DNA of 64,000 nucleotides, from the NCBI GenBank assembly GCA_964035575.1, contig OZ037833.1, forward strand, positions 558,001 to 622,000, given 5' to 3'. The stretch's first letter is position 1. Each line of letters opens with the position of its first letter. Below, piece after piece: positions 1 to 12,080 of the stretch. The translations under genes and the position numbers were made by a program. The notes beneath the pieces were generated by a model. It was not told the origin of the DNA, searched no databases, and was given only the letters and a program-made list of their open reading frames with translations. The DNA is from Rhynchopus sp. YZ270_cl-10 (Eukaryota; Euglenozoa; Diplonemea; Diplonemida; Diplonemidae).

Positions 1-926
1 GGTGCGTCATGAGAGTTTTGATGTCTCCCCTCCAAATCATTGCTGTGTTCGTTCCAAACGCAAATCGCCCCGTCTTCCCCTCCACTCCACAGCCGTTGCG
101 TCGTTTGCGGGATGCAAAGACAAAGAACAGAACCAGCATGCGCCTTCTTCATGACAGCAGAGGTTTGCGCTGTGGGGCTCCACGCTCTAATCGTTGTATC
201 ATCTGAACCAGTAAATAGCAGGCCCCGACCTACATCTGTCACAATACACCGAATCGCATTGGAATGACCCGATAACACCCCCAACTGCTGCGGCGCCTCG
301 CCACGAACCGGAAGCCACTTTACCACCTTCCAATCCTGGCCCCCTGAATACACATACTGCGCGTCTACATGCAATGTGGTGACACATCCACTGTGTACCC
401 TGGTTTCGTTGATTATATTGTGCTCTTCCTTAGCAAAAACACGAAGCATGCCATCAGAAAAACCAGACCAAACTTGGTCTGCCGATACCACTGTGCACAG
501 TGATGACACAAAGGCGGGGTTGGTGTTGGTTGGGGTGTACACCGATGAATTAGGTACTGAGGAGCTTGGGGAGACGGTGAGAGCATTGCGGATGATGATG
601 GTTCCGTTGCGTTCGCCTGTCCAGACGGAGTTGTCGACGACTGTCATGCATTTGAACGGATCCGGCAAAACGGTCTGCGCCAGCAGCGCCACCTCCTCTG
701 ATGGAGGCATAATGTGTTCATGTGTCGCCTTCGTCTTGGCAGGTGTGGCAGGCTTCTGGCGTCTCTCCCTCGCCTGCTTCTCCTGTGAAGGCGTCTGTGG
801 GGTAGGGCACGACGTCCTAGGCTCGGGACCACTGTGCAGTGCAGAAGAGATAGGGGTGTTGCTGTTGGTGTTGGTGGTGCTCAGTTTCCCAGTGCGCTGT
901 TTCCGGGGGGTGGTTTGTTTGCGCAT
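1..926 (-). CDS. WD40-repeat protein, N-terminal part (cut by the left edge)
   Basis: The reading frame is open from an ATG at 926-924 to the left edge (308 codons). About the first 90 residues are Thr/Pro/Lys-rich and look disordered. After that come at least five WD40 blades, recognised by VWTGERNGTIII, VWSGFSDGMLRVF, YSGGQDWKVVKW, LFTGSDDTTIRAW and LWSGGEDGAICVW. WD40 propellers are scaffolds for protein assemblies. Blades of the style VW(T/S)GxxDGxIR are common in the propeller that precedes the phosphatase domain of protist inositol-polyphosphate 5-phosphatases, so this may be the front of such an enzyme; the part that would decide lies outside the window. Two bases before the ATG there is a pyrimidine stretch ending in TTTAG (minus strand, 935-929), a fitting trans-splice acceptor. 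No intron is needed in this part. Confidence 0.85.
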   Translation of the reverse strand, partial: MRKQTTPRKQRTGKLSTTNTNSNTPISSALHSGPEPRTSCPTPQTPSQEKQARERRQKPATPAKTKATHEHIMPPSEEVALLAQTVLPDPFKCMTVVDNSVWTGERNGTIIIRNALTVSPSSSVPNSSVYTPTNTNPAFVSSLCTVVSADQVWSGFSDGMLRVFAKEEHNIINETRVHSGCVTTLHVDAQYVYSGGQDWKVVKWLPVRGEAPQQLGVLSGHSNAIRCIVTDVGRGLLFTGSDDTTIRAWSPTAQTSAVMKKAHAGSVLCLCIPQTTQRLWSGGEDGAICVWNEHSNDLEGRHQNSHDA

Positions 927-1344
927 TTCTAAAGGAAAACAAAATGCGAAAGAGAGGAGGTAACTCTAGATTCTATGCGAAATATGCGAAAAAAAAAAAA
1001 GAAGAAAAAGGGGGGAAAGGTGGTGGTGGTGGTGTGGGGGAGGTGCCCGGGGAGGGGGTGGGTTCCTGTGAATGGAGGGGTTGGGGAATGAGGGGAGGAT
1101 GGAAGTGAAAAAAAAAGGGGTGAAGAAATGAAAGAGATGGGGTGAAGAGGGTGATGTTCTATTTATTTTGTTAGGTTTTTTTCGTGTTTCGCGTGTTTTA
1201 GGTTATTTTTTTGTTGTTGTTGACACAACAAAATGACTTTTTAAAAAAATATGTTATTTAGCTTTACTTGGTTTCTATGGGAGGAAAATAAGTCGGGGAA
1301 AAAAAAAAAGACAGAGATTTCATTGACACCCCTCTATGGTCCTA
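927..1344. other. Spacer, purine-rich, no gene seen
   Basis: G-rich and A-rich homopolymer runs separate the WD40 gene from the rRNA fragment. The part next to 926 would be the 5' untranslated region of the WD40 gene. No coding frame or recognisable RNA is visible. Confidence 0.5.
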
Positions 1345-1423
1345 TCGGTAGGGTAGTGCCGTAGGGGCCATAATAGAGCTCCCTTCGATCCTGAGACGGC
1401 ATACTCCACGCCTGGTGGTGTCA

Positions 1424-1456
<33 letters not shown>

Positions 1457-1612
1457 ATGCACTCCCCCCTGAACCCATAATCTTTGATTTCTCGTTTCAA
1501 GGGTAGTGCCGTAGGGGCCATAATAGAGCGCCCTTCGATCCTGAGACGGCATCGTTTACAGTCGTGGACTACGACGGGTATCTGATCACATCTTCGCCTC
1601 TCCCCACTGTGC
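1345..1612 (-). rRNA. Fragment of nuclear SSU (18S) rRNA, internally duplicated
   Basis: Read on the minus strand, this stretch carries the universal SSU blocks around the 926 primer site in the right order: GATCAGATACCCGTCGTAGT, then GAGAAATCAAAG, then CGCAAGGCTGAAACTTAAAG followed by GAATTGACGGAA, and ACACCACCAGGCGTGGAG. The molecule is not complete: nothing before or after these blocks is present. A 52-bp piece (1501-1552) that sits at its expected place in the gene is repeated at 1351-1402, downstream of the GTGGAG block, with one difference. It is therefore a displaced fragment with a partial duplication and not a working rRNA gene. Confidence 0.85.
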
Positions 1613-1681
1613 GATATGGACGCTGACACACCCACCTTCCCTCACCTTTTTTTTTGTAACAATTTATTCAGCTCTGCGACG

Positions 1682-2026
1682 CTATTTTGCCTCTGACACT
1701 TCTGTGAACTTATGGAAGCATAGCAAGCCAACAAAGTGCATCCCAATGAGAATCAAGAACCCTGTTGTGTGATGTGTGACGGAAGAGAAAATTAGAGAAG
1801 AAGTTATTGATGCAAGCAAAGTAGCTGACCAGTGTACGATGTCAGTACCGCATAGAAGTACACAACCCTGCAGCAACCCAAAAATAAAAGAGAAAAATAA
1901 TGCCAATAAAACATTCTTGGTGTGGCCGACGACCCCAAAAAATAGCAGAAAAAGGTAGCGCAAAATACTCAGCCACACCAATAATTCTGATAAAGGATTG
2001 AACGCACCTCTCTCGTGCACACACAT
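1682..2026 (-). CDS. Possible small multi-pass membrane protein, unknown
   Basis: An ATG at 2026 opens a 114-codon frame with three to four hydrophobic stretches (for example LSILRYLFLLFFGVVG, LLALFFSFIFGLL and LILIGMHFVGLLCF) and a short charged C-terminus ending SEAK. An AG lies directly before the ATG and a TTTTTGCAG lies about 30 bases further up, which suits an acceptor. I do not recognise the family. A caution: the bases around 1919-1955 (coding FGVVGHT) recur in a non-genic repeat near 14620-14655, so part of the frame is repetitive DNA and the whole may be a chance ORF. Confidence 0.35.
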   Translation of the reverse strand: MCVHERGAFNPLSELLVWLSILRYLFLLFFGVVGHTKNVLLALFFSFIFGLLQGCVLLCGTDIVHWSATLLASITSSLIFSSVTHHTTGFLILIGMHFVGLLCFHKFTEVSEAK

Positions 2027-2136
2027 CTTTTACCACTATCGTTATAGCGCTGGAACAACGCTGCAAAAATGTGAATCCAAAATCCTCTCTTCTCTTCTAA
2101 GATGAATGCTCTCACACACAGTTTCAGCTTCCACAA
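2027..2136. other. Short spacer
   Basis: AT-rich spacer holding the possible leader of the small membrane ORF on the minus strand. Nothing else seen. Confidence 0.4.
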
Positions 2137-2327
2137 AAAAAATAGTAACTCTGATAGGTAAGTAAAAGGAAAAAAGGTTTTTTCGTTGATTGCACAATTA
2201 CCCTGTTTGAGGGGTGATTGGCGACCGTATCTGAGGAACTATTTCTCCTTTAAGCTACGCTTGTAGGAATAAAAATAGTAACTCTGATAGGTAAGTAAAA
2301 GGAAAAAAGGTTTTTTCGTTGATTGCA
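2137..2327. repeat. Direct repeat of about 57 bp flanking the 97-nt element
   Basis: The sequence AATAGTAACTCTGATAGGTA and its continuation up to GTTGATTGCAC occurs at 2137-2195 and again at 2270-2327, so the 97-nt structured element (2178-2274) is bracketed by the repeat. The repeat includes AGGTAAGT, a perfect 5' splice-site consensus on the plus strand. The length is too great for an ordinary target-site duplication. Confidence 0.7.
2178..2274. ncRNA. 97-nt structured repeat, copy a
   Basis: Starts TTTTTTCGTTGATTGCAC and ends GTAGGAATAAAA. It is identical over 97 nt to the copy at 5895-5991 and is related to a diverged copy in an intron at 12597-12720. On the plus strand AATTACCC can pair with GGGTGATT around a TGTTTGAG loop, and AAGC with GCTT inside a TCCT/AGGA stem. 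I cannot match it to U1-U6, SRP, RNase P or a tRNA. It could be a small RNA gene, a SINE or an intron-born element. Confidence 0.45.
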
Positions 2328-3608
2328 CCCAAACCCCCTAGGGACTGCTCATAGAGCTGAACCACAAAATCCCTCCGATTTGCAGAGGTCTACTTTACAC
2401 TAAAGGTGGGCCAACGATTCACTGAACAAATACACTGACGCGTCCTAATAACGCAGAGATCACTTAACTAACCCAAAAACATTCGTTACACGCGGCCCAT
2501 TGCGCTGCCATGAGTGCCGACATGCTGCCCCGCACCTGGTCGACCTTCGTCGCCTTGTCTGTTCTCGATCAGCTCGGGGCTCCATTCGTCCGTTCGTCCG
2601 TTCAGACTCGTCTTCTCTCAGTTGGGATGGAATCGGTTCGTAACATTCTTCTTGAGGGACCTCCAGCCCGACTCTACAGCACTCGTGATCCCAGAAAGCA
2701 AGCAGCTCCGTATCCCACAACCTCATCCAAACTCCTCCCTAAACGCAGACCCGACCTAGGACAACACACCCTATAAAAAACCCCTCAGGTACATCTTCCG
2801 ACAGTGTACCCGTGCTGGTGGGAGGAGAGCAGTATGTCTCTCTACCATTCAGACATCCGGTATCTCCCGGTTTATAGGCCGAAGTGTAAACGCCAAGAAC
2901 ATCAAACTGCTGCAGGGGTGTACCAAACCAGAGGGTCACACTTCAACTCCAAATTTACGACGTTGCATCTCTCCACAACCTCCGCGTACACTGTCAGCAC
3001 CGGCAAAAACCATCGTTGCGCGTTTGCACTCCTGCAGGGGCAAGCTCCAAACCATCGGAAGGATAAGTATCTATGCGCATCTTGATGCCCCTCTCACCGC
3101 CCAACTTCATCGTGCTCCGCATGTCTTCTTTATCCAGAAGGAATTGCAAAAAAGGCGCTCGTCATCCGTCATCACCCATTTTTCCCTAGACCTACTGATC
3201 ACCTCCGGCATCGTGGGCATCTCCTACCTAGCGGCTGCGTACCAGCAGAGACGAATCAGCAAACCCATGTTTTTCTTGTGCACACCCACGGTGGGTCTCG
3301 AATCCCCGTTTAGCCGTTTAACTCCTCTGGGTTCCTTCCGCATGCACATGACCCTTCCACGAGCCCTCTTCTCCGGTTGCTTCCACCACCTCTCGTCTCG
3401 GAGCTCTTCCAGTCTCCTCCCCACGCTGCGCTGCTGCCCACGAAAGAAGAAACCACTGCATGTACCAGCTGCTCGTACACTGCGTTACATTATTCTGCCT
3501 CCGTCTGGATCCCATAGACTCCACAACGTGGTCTTCCCCTTCTTCTTTGTATTCATTCTGCCTCTTCAGCATACCTGTACATTCTGTTTCTGTGTTTTGT
3601 TTGGCATT
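2328..3608. other. Spacer of 1.3 kb without a supported gene
   Basis: Open frames of up to 210 codons exist here on the plus strand, but their proteins are of low complexity, lack domains and overlap frames on the other strand. No intron-exon model or known family could be built. Base composition is more even than in neighbouring spacers, so an unrecognised decayed gene is possible. Confidence 0.4.
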
Positions 3609-4036
3609 GTTATCTTCAGGATAACCTGTAGTTACCTTCAGCATAACCTGTACTAATCTTTAGCATAACCTGTATTTACCTTTAGCATAAACTGTTGTTA
3701 CCTTCAGCATAAACTGATGTTATCTTCAGGATAACCTGGTGTTACCTTCAGCATAAACTGTTGTTATCTTCATAAACTGTTGTTACCCTCAGCATAAACT
3801 GTTGTGTTCTTCCGCATAAACTGTTGTTACCCTTAGCATAAACTGTTGTGTTCTTCCGCATAAACTGTTGTTACCCTTAGCATAAACTGATGTTATCTTC
3901 AGGATAACCTGGTGTTACCTTCAGCATAAACTGTTGTTATCTTCATAAACTGTTGTTACCCTCAGCATAAACTGTTGTGTTCTTCCGCATAAACTGTTGT
4001 TACCCTTAGCATAAACTGTTGTTATCTTCAGCAGAA
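3609..4036 (+). repeat. Minisatellite, unit about 22 bp (AGCATAAACTGTTGTTACC type)
   Basis: About 19 imperfect units of CAGCATAAACTGTTGTTACC form a tandem array. Variants alternate between ATAACCTG and ATAAACTG and between TTACC, TTATC and TGTTC. Higher-order repetition of several units is visible (3700-3800 against 3880-3990). Confidence 0.85.
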
Positions 4037-4620
4037 CCGGTATACTCTCAATATTTTGTTAGTGTCGTTTCCTTCCCTTTAAACTGCAACACTCTGATTC
4101 TCAACCCTTCTCAACTCCATCCTCCTTTTCTTTGCATTGAATCCCCCTACTCATCGTTCTTATAATTGTTTTGGTCTGTATAAACTGCAAAAAAGCTCCC
4201 TAGGCACGACAGGGTATCACAGCCTGCAAAAACACCAGTCCCTGCACCAGCCTTCCACAAAACGCACACCGCGGTCTTCTTATCAGCCCTGTGCACCGTT
4301 TATTATATATCCCATTCGTACATCATTTCTATTTTCGTGTCTCTCCCCCTTTATTCTGAGGCACCGATCATCGCGCACAACGTGTGGGTGGTGAGTATGC
4401 GCGACTCTACGTCTTTGTGAAGATGCGGTGACGCTGAAACTCGTGCCTGGTGTTGACCCTGATCACGGTTGCGCAACTTTACTGCGACGGCGGCAGGCAG
4501 AAAATGATCATCATGTCTGTCATCTAACGTGGCCTTGCTTCCTTCCAAAACCGAGGTCTGAAATTCTGCAAACAAAAAACTCCGGCGCTGCCTTCCGGAG
4601 GTCGCACGGTGCATGGTGGT
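4037..4620. other. Spacer, no gene seen
   Basis: Mixed sequence after the minisatellite. The open frames on both strands overlap and none has recognisable domains. Confidence 0.4.
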
Positions 4621-4780
4621 TTAACTGCTTCTCATGTGCTTCAAAACGAAACGCTAAAGTATGTACTCGGAAAACGCTGCAGCATGATGGTGTGCTCTCC
4701 TAAACTGCTTCTCATGTGCTTCAAAACGAAACGCTAAAGTATGTACTCGGAAAACGCTGCAGCATGATGGTGTGCTCTCC
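4621..4780 (+). repeat. 80-bp tandem duplication
   Basis: The block starting AACTGCTTCTCATGTGCTTC and ending GTGTGCTCTCC is present twice in a row (4621-4700 and 4701-4780) with a difference only at its first bases. This implies a recent duplication. Confidence 0.9.
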
Positions 4781-5210
4781 GCACCGGTATGGGTACTGCT
4801 GTACTATTCGTGTGTTACCGTGTTGTCATCGTGTTGGTCACGCTCCTTCGTTGGCTTGCCTTTTCGACGTTCGGCTTCTTCTCCTCCACAAAACCTTCGT
4901 TGCTTTTGTTGACCTCAGTTAGCGCAAAGCTGTGCGGCTCGCGAGCGACGGCTACACACATGGCATTATCAAAGCTGGCGTACGCGTGCCCGGTTCCGAC
5001 ACCAGTTCAAAATGAAACCACCCAAAGATCGTCCACAGTTAGGCGCGACTGTCTTCACCAGCTCGTCCCACATGTCACTCTCTAAAAACCCTATCCAAAA
5101 AACATACGCCCTCTAAACGCAGCGTCTCGAAATCCTTGTTGAACTCGTCGTCTGACACCTCTCCCATATTCCTGTTTTCCCCTTATTTTGTTCTCTTTTT
5201 GTTGCCTTTT
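4781..5210. other. Spacer, no gene seen
   Basis: Sequence between two tandem repeats. Short open frames only, with no recognised product. Confidence 0.4.
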
Positions 5211-5540
5211 CCGACTTCACCGCGTGGTAAGTCGTCTTTTTGTCGTTGTGTCTTCCCGTCTTTCCCCCGTTGTTGTTGACTTTTCCGACTTCACCGCGTG
5301 GTAAGCCGCCAATTTCTTTGTGTCCTTCACGACTTCACCGCGTGGCAAGCCGTCGTTTTTTGGGTCTTTCATACCGTTACCTACCAAGGCCGACGGTCAC
5401 GACTTCACCGCGTGGCAAGTCGTCGTTTTTTGGGTCTTTCATACCGTTACCTACCAAGGCCGACGGTCACGACTTCACCGCGTGGCAAGTCGTCGTTTTT
5501 TGGGTCTTTCATACCGTTACCTACCAAAGCCGACGGTTGC
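5211..5540 (+). repeat. 70-bp minisatellite, three full units plus partial ones
   Basis: Units at 5331-5400, 5401-5470 and 5471-5540 begin GACTTCACCGCGTGGCAAG and contain GTCTTTCATACCGTTACC. Partial units beginning the same way lie at about 5213 and 5287. Since 70 is not a multiple of three, each unit changes reading frame, so all three forward frames stay open and show one peptide in different phases. A conserved coding role is unlikely. Confidence 0.85.
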
Positions 5541-5894
5541 ACATTATTCTCTGGTGCGACTCCCTTATCGCTGATATGGTGGTCAGCCGGCGGTGAGCCC
5601 TTTGCACTGTTTATCATTTTTTCTTTGTTTGTCATTATTTTCATTCTCGTGTATCTCCTCACATAATTTGAGGTCTTGAACAGTTTTCACTCAATTTATT
5701 TTCTTAGACCATATATACTGTTTTTGTCCGAAACTCTCCCGCAGGTCACCATCGTCCAAACCCACCAAAGCCGTACCTTCATCCTCTCGCACGTACAAAC
5801 ACAAAACGATCCCAACCTTCTACGACCGCATCATAAGCGAATCGCGCGCTATCCAGCAGGACTCCATAATGAACATAGTTGATTGTATTAAATA
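5541..5894. other. Spacer, no gene seen
   Basis: AT-richer sequence between the minisatellite and the 97-nt repeat. Nothing recognised. Confidence 0.4.
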
Positions 5895-5991
5895 TTTTTT
5901 CGTTGATTGCACAATTACCCTGTTTGAGGGGTGATTGGCGACCGTATCTGAGGAACTATTTCTCCTTTAAGCTACGCTTGTAGGAATAAAA
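5895..5991. ncRNA. 97-nt structured repeat, copy b, followed by an A-run
   Basis: This is base-for-base the same as copy a (2178-2274) although 3.7 kb away. On the plus strand it runs directly into an A-run of about 20 bases, as a retroposed RNA would, and then meets the 3' end of the MFS transporter gene on the other strand. The upstream AGGTAAGT block seen at copy a is absent. Confidence 0.45.
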
Positions 5992-6011
5992 AAAAAAAAA
6001 AAAAAAACAGA

Positions 6012-7247
6012 TTAAAATTCCATACCAAGACTGTCCTGTTTCTGCGCCCCTGTTAAAAGCACGATCACAACAAGCAAATTCATTGGGAACCGGAAGAAGT
6101 TTGAGAGCGCGGCGCGGGATTCCTCTGGGAGGTGTGTGGCACGGAGACTGCCGTAGAGGGGGAAGAAGACGCCGCAGGCCATCTCGAAGACGAGGAAGGA
6201 TGTGAAGACGAGGGCTTTTGTGTCGTACGTCGCTACGGGCACGACGGCGGTCAGCACTGCTATTGCGTGCAATGCGTATCCGAGACGCCCGCCTGTGTAC
6301 GTCACCACATCGAACACCAAACTTCCAATCATAATGCAAATCATGAAGCACGCAAAGATCAACCCATACGGTGTGTCTGCCTTTGTCTCTGCTGTTGTCA
6401 ACGCTGGGGTCCATAGGAACACCCAAATAAACATTCCTGCCTCAAAACAACTCTGTGCCATCCCTAACCACATCAGTTTCGGATCATTCTTCAGCGTCGA
6501 CAACGCAGTTTGGAATGAAAACGCGGCTCCTCTTTCACCATAATTTTCATTCCATGTGGTTGAAACAATGGCGAAAACGATGACCAAGGGGAGGAGCGCT
6601 AGGAGAAATGGGGCAACATAACCCCAACGGGTTGCGACAAATGAAGACATGATGCCTGCCATGACCGCGGCGGCACCATTTAGTTGGGTACCATAGGCGA
6701 ACGTTTCGTCGAGCAACTTTGCAGAATAACCACGAGATTTATGCTCCGAAACCATCCACGCCTCAAAACACGTTGTCAACAACGACGTCGCAATCCCCGC
6801 AAGCACTCTCCCCAACAATAACACCTTAAAATCCGGGCTAAGCTTTGTGATTGCCGACAGACCATACGTAATACAAAAGAATAGACACATTTTACGCCGT
6901 CCAACCTTATCCGCAACCGCCCCACAATAGGTCCCGCAAAACAAAGACGAAACAAACCCCGCCACGAACAAATCTGCTATATCCTTCCGGTTGAACCCAT
7001 AAGAGTCGTATAATGCGTACACATAGGCCCCCTTCAGCCAGTCGCTGAACATCACCAGACTGTACACCAAAAGATACTTCGATTGGAACCCCTTAAACCC
7101 TCGATTCGCCGCCTTTTCAAAGTCCGACCCTGCAGTGGGCAGCTCAGTTACACCTGGAGACCCGCCCCTGAACCCTTTGACGTTCCATACTATCAAGGAT
7201 CCTACGACATAAGCAAAAACAAGCAGAATCAATGCGGCGAGGTACAT
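6012..7247 (-). CDS. MFSD5: Major facilitator transporter, MFSD5-like (molybdate-anion transporter)
   Basis: A single exon of 411 codons starts at ATG 7247-7245. It has about 12 hydrophobic segments. The MFSD5 signature is clear: FSDWLKGAYVYALYDSYGF near residue 68, then the MFS loop ADKVGRRKM after the third helix, SAITKLSPDFKVLLLGR in the next helix, and FEAWMVSEH. The family moves molybdate or related oxyanions across membranes; the substrate here is inferred from the family. The length is slightly below the usual 450 residues, mainly because of a short C-terminus ending LGMEF. On the minus strand the stop is followed at once by a T-run and a copy of the 97-nt repeat. The 5' flank is C/T-rich with no close AG. 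Confidence 0.9.
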   Translation of the reverse strand: MYLAALILLVFAYVVGSLIVWNVKGFRGGSPGVTELPTAGSDFEKAANRGFKGFQSKYLLVYSLVMFSDWLKGAYVYALYDSYGFNRKDIADLFVAGFVSSLFCGTYCGAVADKVGRRKMCLFFCITYGLSAITKLSPDFKVLLLGRVLAGIATSLLTTCFEAWMVSEHKSRGYSAKLLDETFAYGTQLNGAAAVMAGIMSSFVATRWGYVAPFLLALLPLVIVFAIVSTTWNENYGERGAAFSFQTALSTLKNDPKLMWLGMAQSCFEAGMFIWVFLWTPALTTAETKADTPYGLIFACFMICIMIGSLVFDVVTYTGGRLGYALHAIAVLTAVVPVATYDTKALVFTSFLVFEMACGVFFPLYGSLRATHLPEESRAALSNFFRFPMNLLVVIVLLTGAQKQDSLGMEF

Positions 7248-10200
7248 TGGTCAAAAAAAGGGGGGGAAGTGAGAAAGAGAGAGGAGAGGAGAGGGAGGGG
7301 GAGAAAGGGTTCCCCCCCCTCGTGTTTTGGTTACCTCTCCGTTTCGTCCGTGTTGTGGGGGAGGACCTGTGTGAGGGAAAGGAATTTGGAAATAATGAGG
7401 AAATCGAAGTGCAAAAAAAAAAAAAAAAAAATAAACGCCTCACCGTTGCGGTCGGGCGGTGACATATCGGCGGAGCGTAGGGTACTGGAGGAAATGAAAA
7501 ATATATCCGTTTTGCTTGATCAGATCACTCCATGTTTGGCCAGGGCCTCTCCAGCGTGTCAGTTGCAAAAAAAAAAGGGGGAGGGGAGGGCTTCACTTTT
7601 TGGTTTTTATTGAGTTTCTAATCAACTACTTCATTGTCAGGGGGGTGAGGGGGGTGAGGGGGAGGCGGTGCTGAATACTAGAATAGATTTCACAAATTAC
7701 ATCAAAAAAGTGGTGTCCTGATGGGATATGGCAAAATGCTTCAACGAATAGACAGCACAGTCCCCCATTAGGGGGGAAACCTTGCTCCACGGGGGTGGGG
7801 GAAGGGCGAAGGTTCCCTTCTCTTTTTTTGTCTCTCGCAACAAAAAAAAAAAATCTCTCTCTTCTCTGTGGTTTGATATAACAAATAACACAGCCTCAAA
7901 AAACCCCCCCAACTCCCCACACTGTCCCCTTCCTTGTTAGTGAGGAGGGGAGAAGGGAGGGGAGGGGGGGTCTTTCGCGGACTATACTTAGTGAAACTAC
8001 TATAGTGGTAACGACTATGTGCCAAACTAGTTGGTTAACTGGTGTAAACAGTAGTAAAAAATAACACTAGTCATTTTTAGCACTACTAGTACTCCCCTTG
8101 ACGATGTCCGTCGTGCTCGCCAATACGCCGATTGGAGTGGTTGCAGTGGCACTGCAAAAGTACCTTCTGTGTTTGACACTTTGGAGTGTTTTGTTTTTTT
8201 TTGTTTTTTTTTTTTTGGAACATCCCTTCGTCTATCTCGGTACTAAATTATTTCGTGTTTGCCTTACCAACAAAGAGCTTTGTTTAGCGAGCCTACCGAA
8301 CCTAACAAGACCAGAGTCAAGCTAACTACAGACCGAGGAGGGGACGGTCACAAAATACTCCCTTTTTTAAAAAAAAAAGACAGAACTGACCGGAATTTTT
8401 AAAAAAGCAGAGGGGGAGAAGAGGGGGAGGGAGAGACCCCTTAGAGGGAACACGCTACTAGTCTAAAATAGTACCAAAAAAAAAAAATGGTGGTGGTTGA
8501 TGCAGGCACACCTCTGACTGACTACGATGCCAGCCATGCGGATGAAAGCACAAAAGTACCCTGCGGCCAACAGAAGGTGTAAAAAGGAAACCTATTGGCT
8601 TACCCGTCCCGTAGTGTGGGGAGGAGGCGGTACACAAACCGCTCGTCAGCCGGCGGCCCACCTTCTGCTGAAGAGTTGTGTGTTTACAAGGTATTCCCAA
8701 AAAAAATAAAAGTAGGAAAGATGAATCTAAGTCCTCTTGTACTTAGTCATCCCAAAAGGGGGGGCGTGAACCTGGAAGCGCACACCGTTAATCCATTGGA
8801 GTGGAGAAAAGAAACACAAGGAGAGAAAAAAAAGATAGTTGGTGCCTACACCGGCACAAGAACCCTGTTGACAAAAAAAAAAAAAAAAAAGAAAAACCTA
8901 AAATACGAACGTGAAGACACTCTGGGATGCATTGCTTCTTTCAAACCACTTTTTGTCTCCACCACCCTGACGTATTGTACAGTAAATTGTCTCTTAAACG
9001 TCATTCAATCAAAAGGGGTAATCGCGATAACACGTATACCTTTTTTTTTTTTTTGTGTGTGTGGTATCGCAAATTACCCTAAACAGAATAAAAAAGTGTG
9101 TGAAAGTACGCCGCTGCAACGCTGCAGAGGCAGGCACGTAGCACTAAACCTTTCTAAGGGGTGGATACACTTTCAACACGAAAAACACAACTGTTGCCCC
9201 TTACCTCATCCCGTCCCTTTGAACCATAACTGTTTGCTGTACAAAAAAAAAAAAAAGAAAAGTGAGAAAAAAAAACTTTATAAAATGAAGGGGGGGAAAT
9301 AAGGGATTTTTTGCTTTGAAATGAAAGAGAAAAAGGCTTTGTAAGATGAACTTCGCAGACTTAGCCTTTTTCAAAAAAATAAAAAAAAATAAAGAAAGAA
9401 ACGTTGAAAGATGTATAGACCTCGCATGCGTATACATCTTAGAAAGAAAGAGGAACAACCCTCTCTTCAGATCTCATATTTTCTCTTTTTTTTTTCTTTT
9501 TCAAATCTCAAAAAATAATTCAACACAAAAAAAAAAATCAAAACACCACAGTCACTAACAGAATCTCTTGTCGCTATCTTTTGGATCAAACGATGAAAAA
9601 TAAAGAGAAATTTCAACTGTTTGACCGTATTACGGTTGTTCTATCCCTTGGTGTTTTGCATCACATTTTTAAAAAAGAATTTGGGGAAATATTTATGAAC
9701 ACCCTTTTTTTTTACCTCTTCTACAAGCTAGAATGCGAAGAGAGGCAAAAGGGGGGGGAGAGTTTTTGCAGGGGGGAAGAAAAATAAAAAGAAAAGTTTG
9801 AAAAAGTGCAACAAGACACCTTACCGTTCATCGGCGGGCGCAAGGCACTGTAGGGGGAAAAAAATCAAACAAAGTTTATAAGATGATCCTAACCCACTCT
9901 GTGAACACACTACTGTGCAAGCCCCTGTTGCTAACTACCATCTATTTTCTGTCATTGAAAGCATCTTTCTTGGCTTTTTTTCTTTTGGTGTCTTTCTTAT
10001 ATGACTAAATCGCCTACTCAAAAGTAGGGGTTCTTCTGTACAACAGTGTTTCCCTAGGGATACTAGTGTACTGAAAAGATGACATCGTCCTCTTGAAAGT
10101 TTTTTTTGTTTTCAATTTTTGCTAAACGAAATAATTGGGGTGGCGAGGGGAAAAAAAAAAAGAGAACAAGGGGTAGAAAAACGGCTATAAATGCACAGCT

Positions 10201-10424
10201 TCTAAAGCATAAAGTCTGCTAAGCTTCAGTTGCTTAGTCACTACTAAATAAACAAAAAAAAAAGGGGGGGGGGGGGAAAAACACCCCCTCCCCCAAAAAC
10301 CCTTCCAATCAGGCAAGCTTGAGTCACTCTTCACAATTTATCAACATTTTTTTTCTCTCTCTTTTTTTTCTGCGCTTCTTTCCCCTCCCATTTACCTGCC
10401 TTCTCAATGTCCTTTTGCTGCTTT
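7248..10424. other. 3.2-kb spacer with short hairpin repeats, no gene
   Basis: Homopolymer-rich spacer between the MFS and Rab14 genes. It holds several of the dispersed short repeats: a GTGCAAACGCCTC-type piece at about 7430-7463 and 9795-9850, AAGATGAA-type hairpins at about 8717-8753 and 9873-9910, and a perfect stem AGATGTATA/TATACATCT at about 9406-9437. Open frames are short and low in complexity. Confidence 0.5.
8717..8753 (+). repeat. AAGATGAA-type hairpin repeat
   Basis: AAGATGAATCTAAGTCCTC continues to ACTTAGTCATCCC. The pairs GATGA/TCATC and TAAGT/ACTTA replace the GATGA/TCACC and CTAAG/TTAG pairs of other copies, which is compensatory change in a stem. Confidence 0.45.

Positions 10425-12080
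<1,656 letters not shown>

Noticed and set aside
2137-2327. U1 snRNA on the minus strand because of ACTTACCT
   Set aside because: In U1 this motif is at the 5' end, followed by stem-loops; here it stands at the 3' side of the structured part, and the known U1 loops are missing.
3024-3656. 210-codon plus-strand frame
   Set aside because: The start falls in no clear context, there is no domain, composition is Ser/Phe/Leu-rich without pattern, and an equally open frame lies on the other strand.
5211-5540. CRISPR-like array
   Set aside because: The units are contiguous without unique spacers and the window is eukaryotic.
5298-5666. Frames of over 100 codons on the 70-bp repeat
   Set aside because: The unit length shifts frame at each repeat, and the three forward frames code the same peptide in rotation. 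This is a satellite effect.
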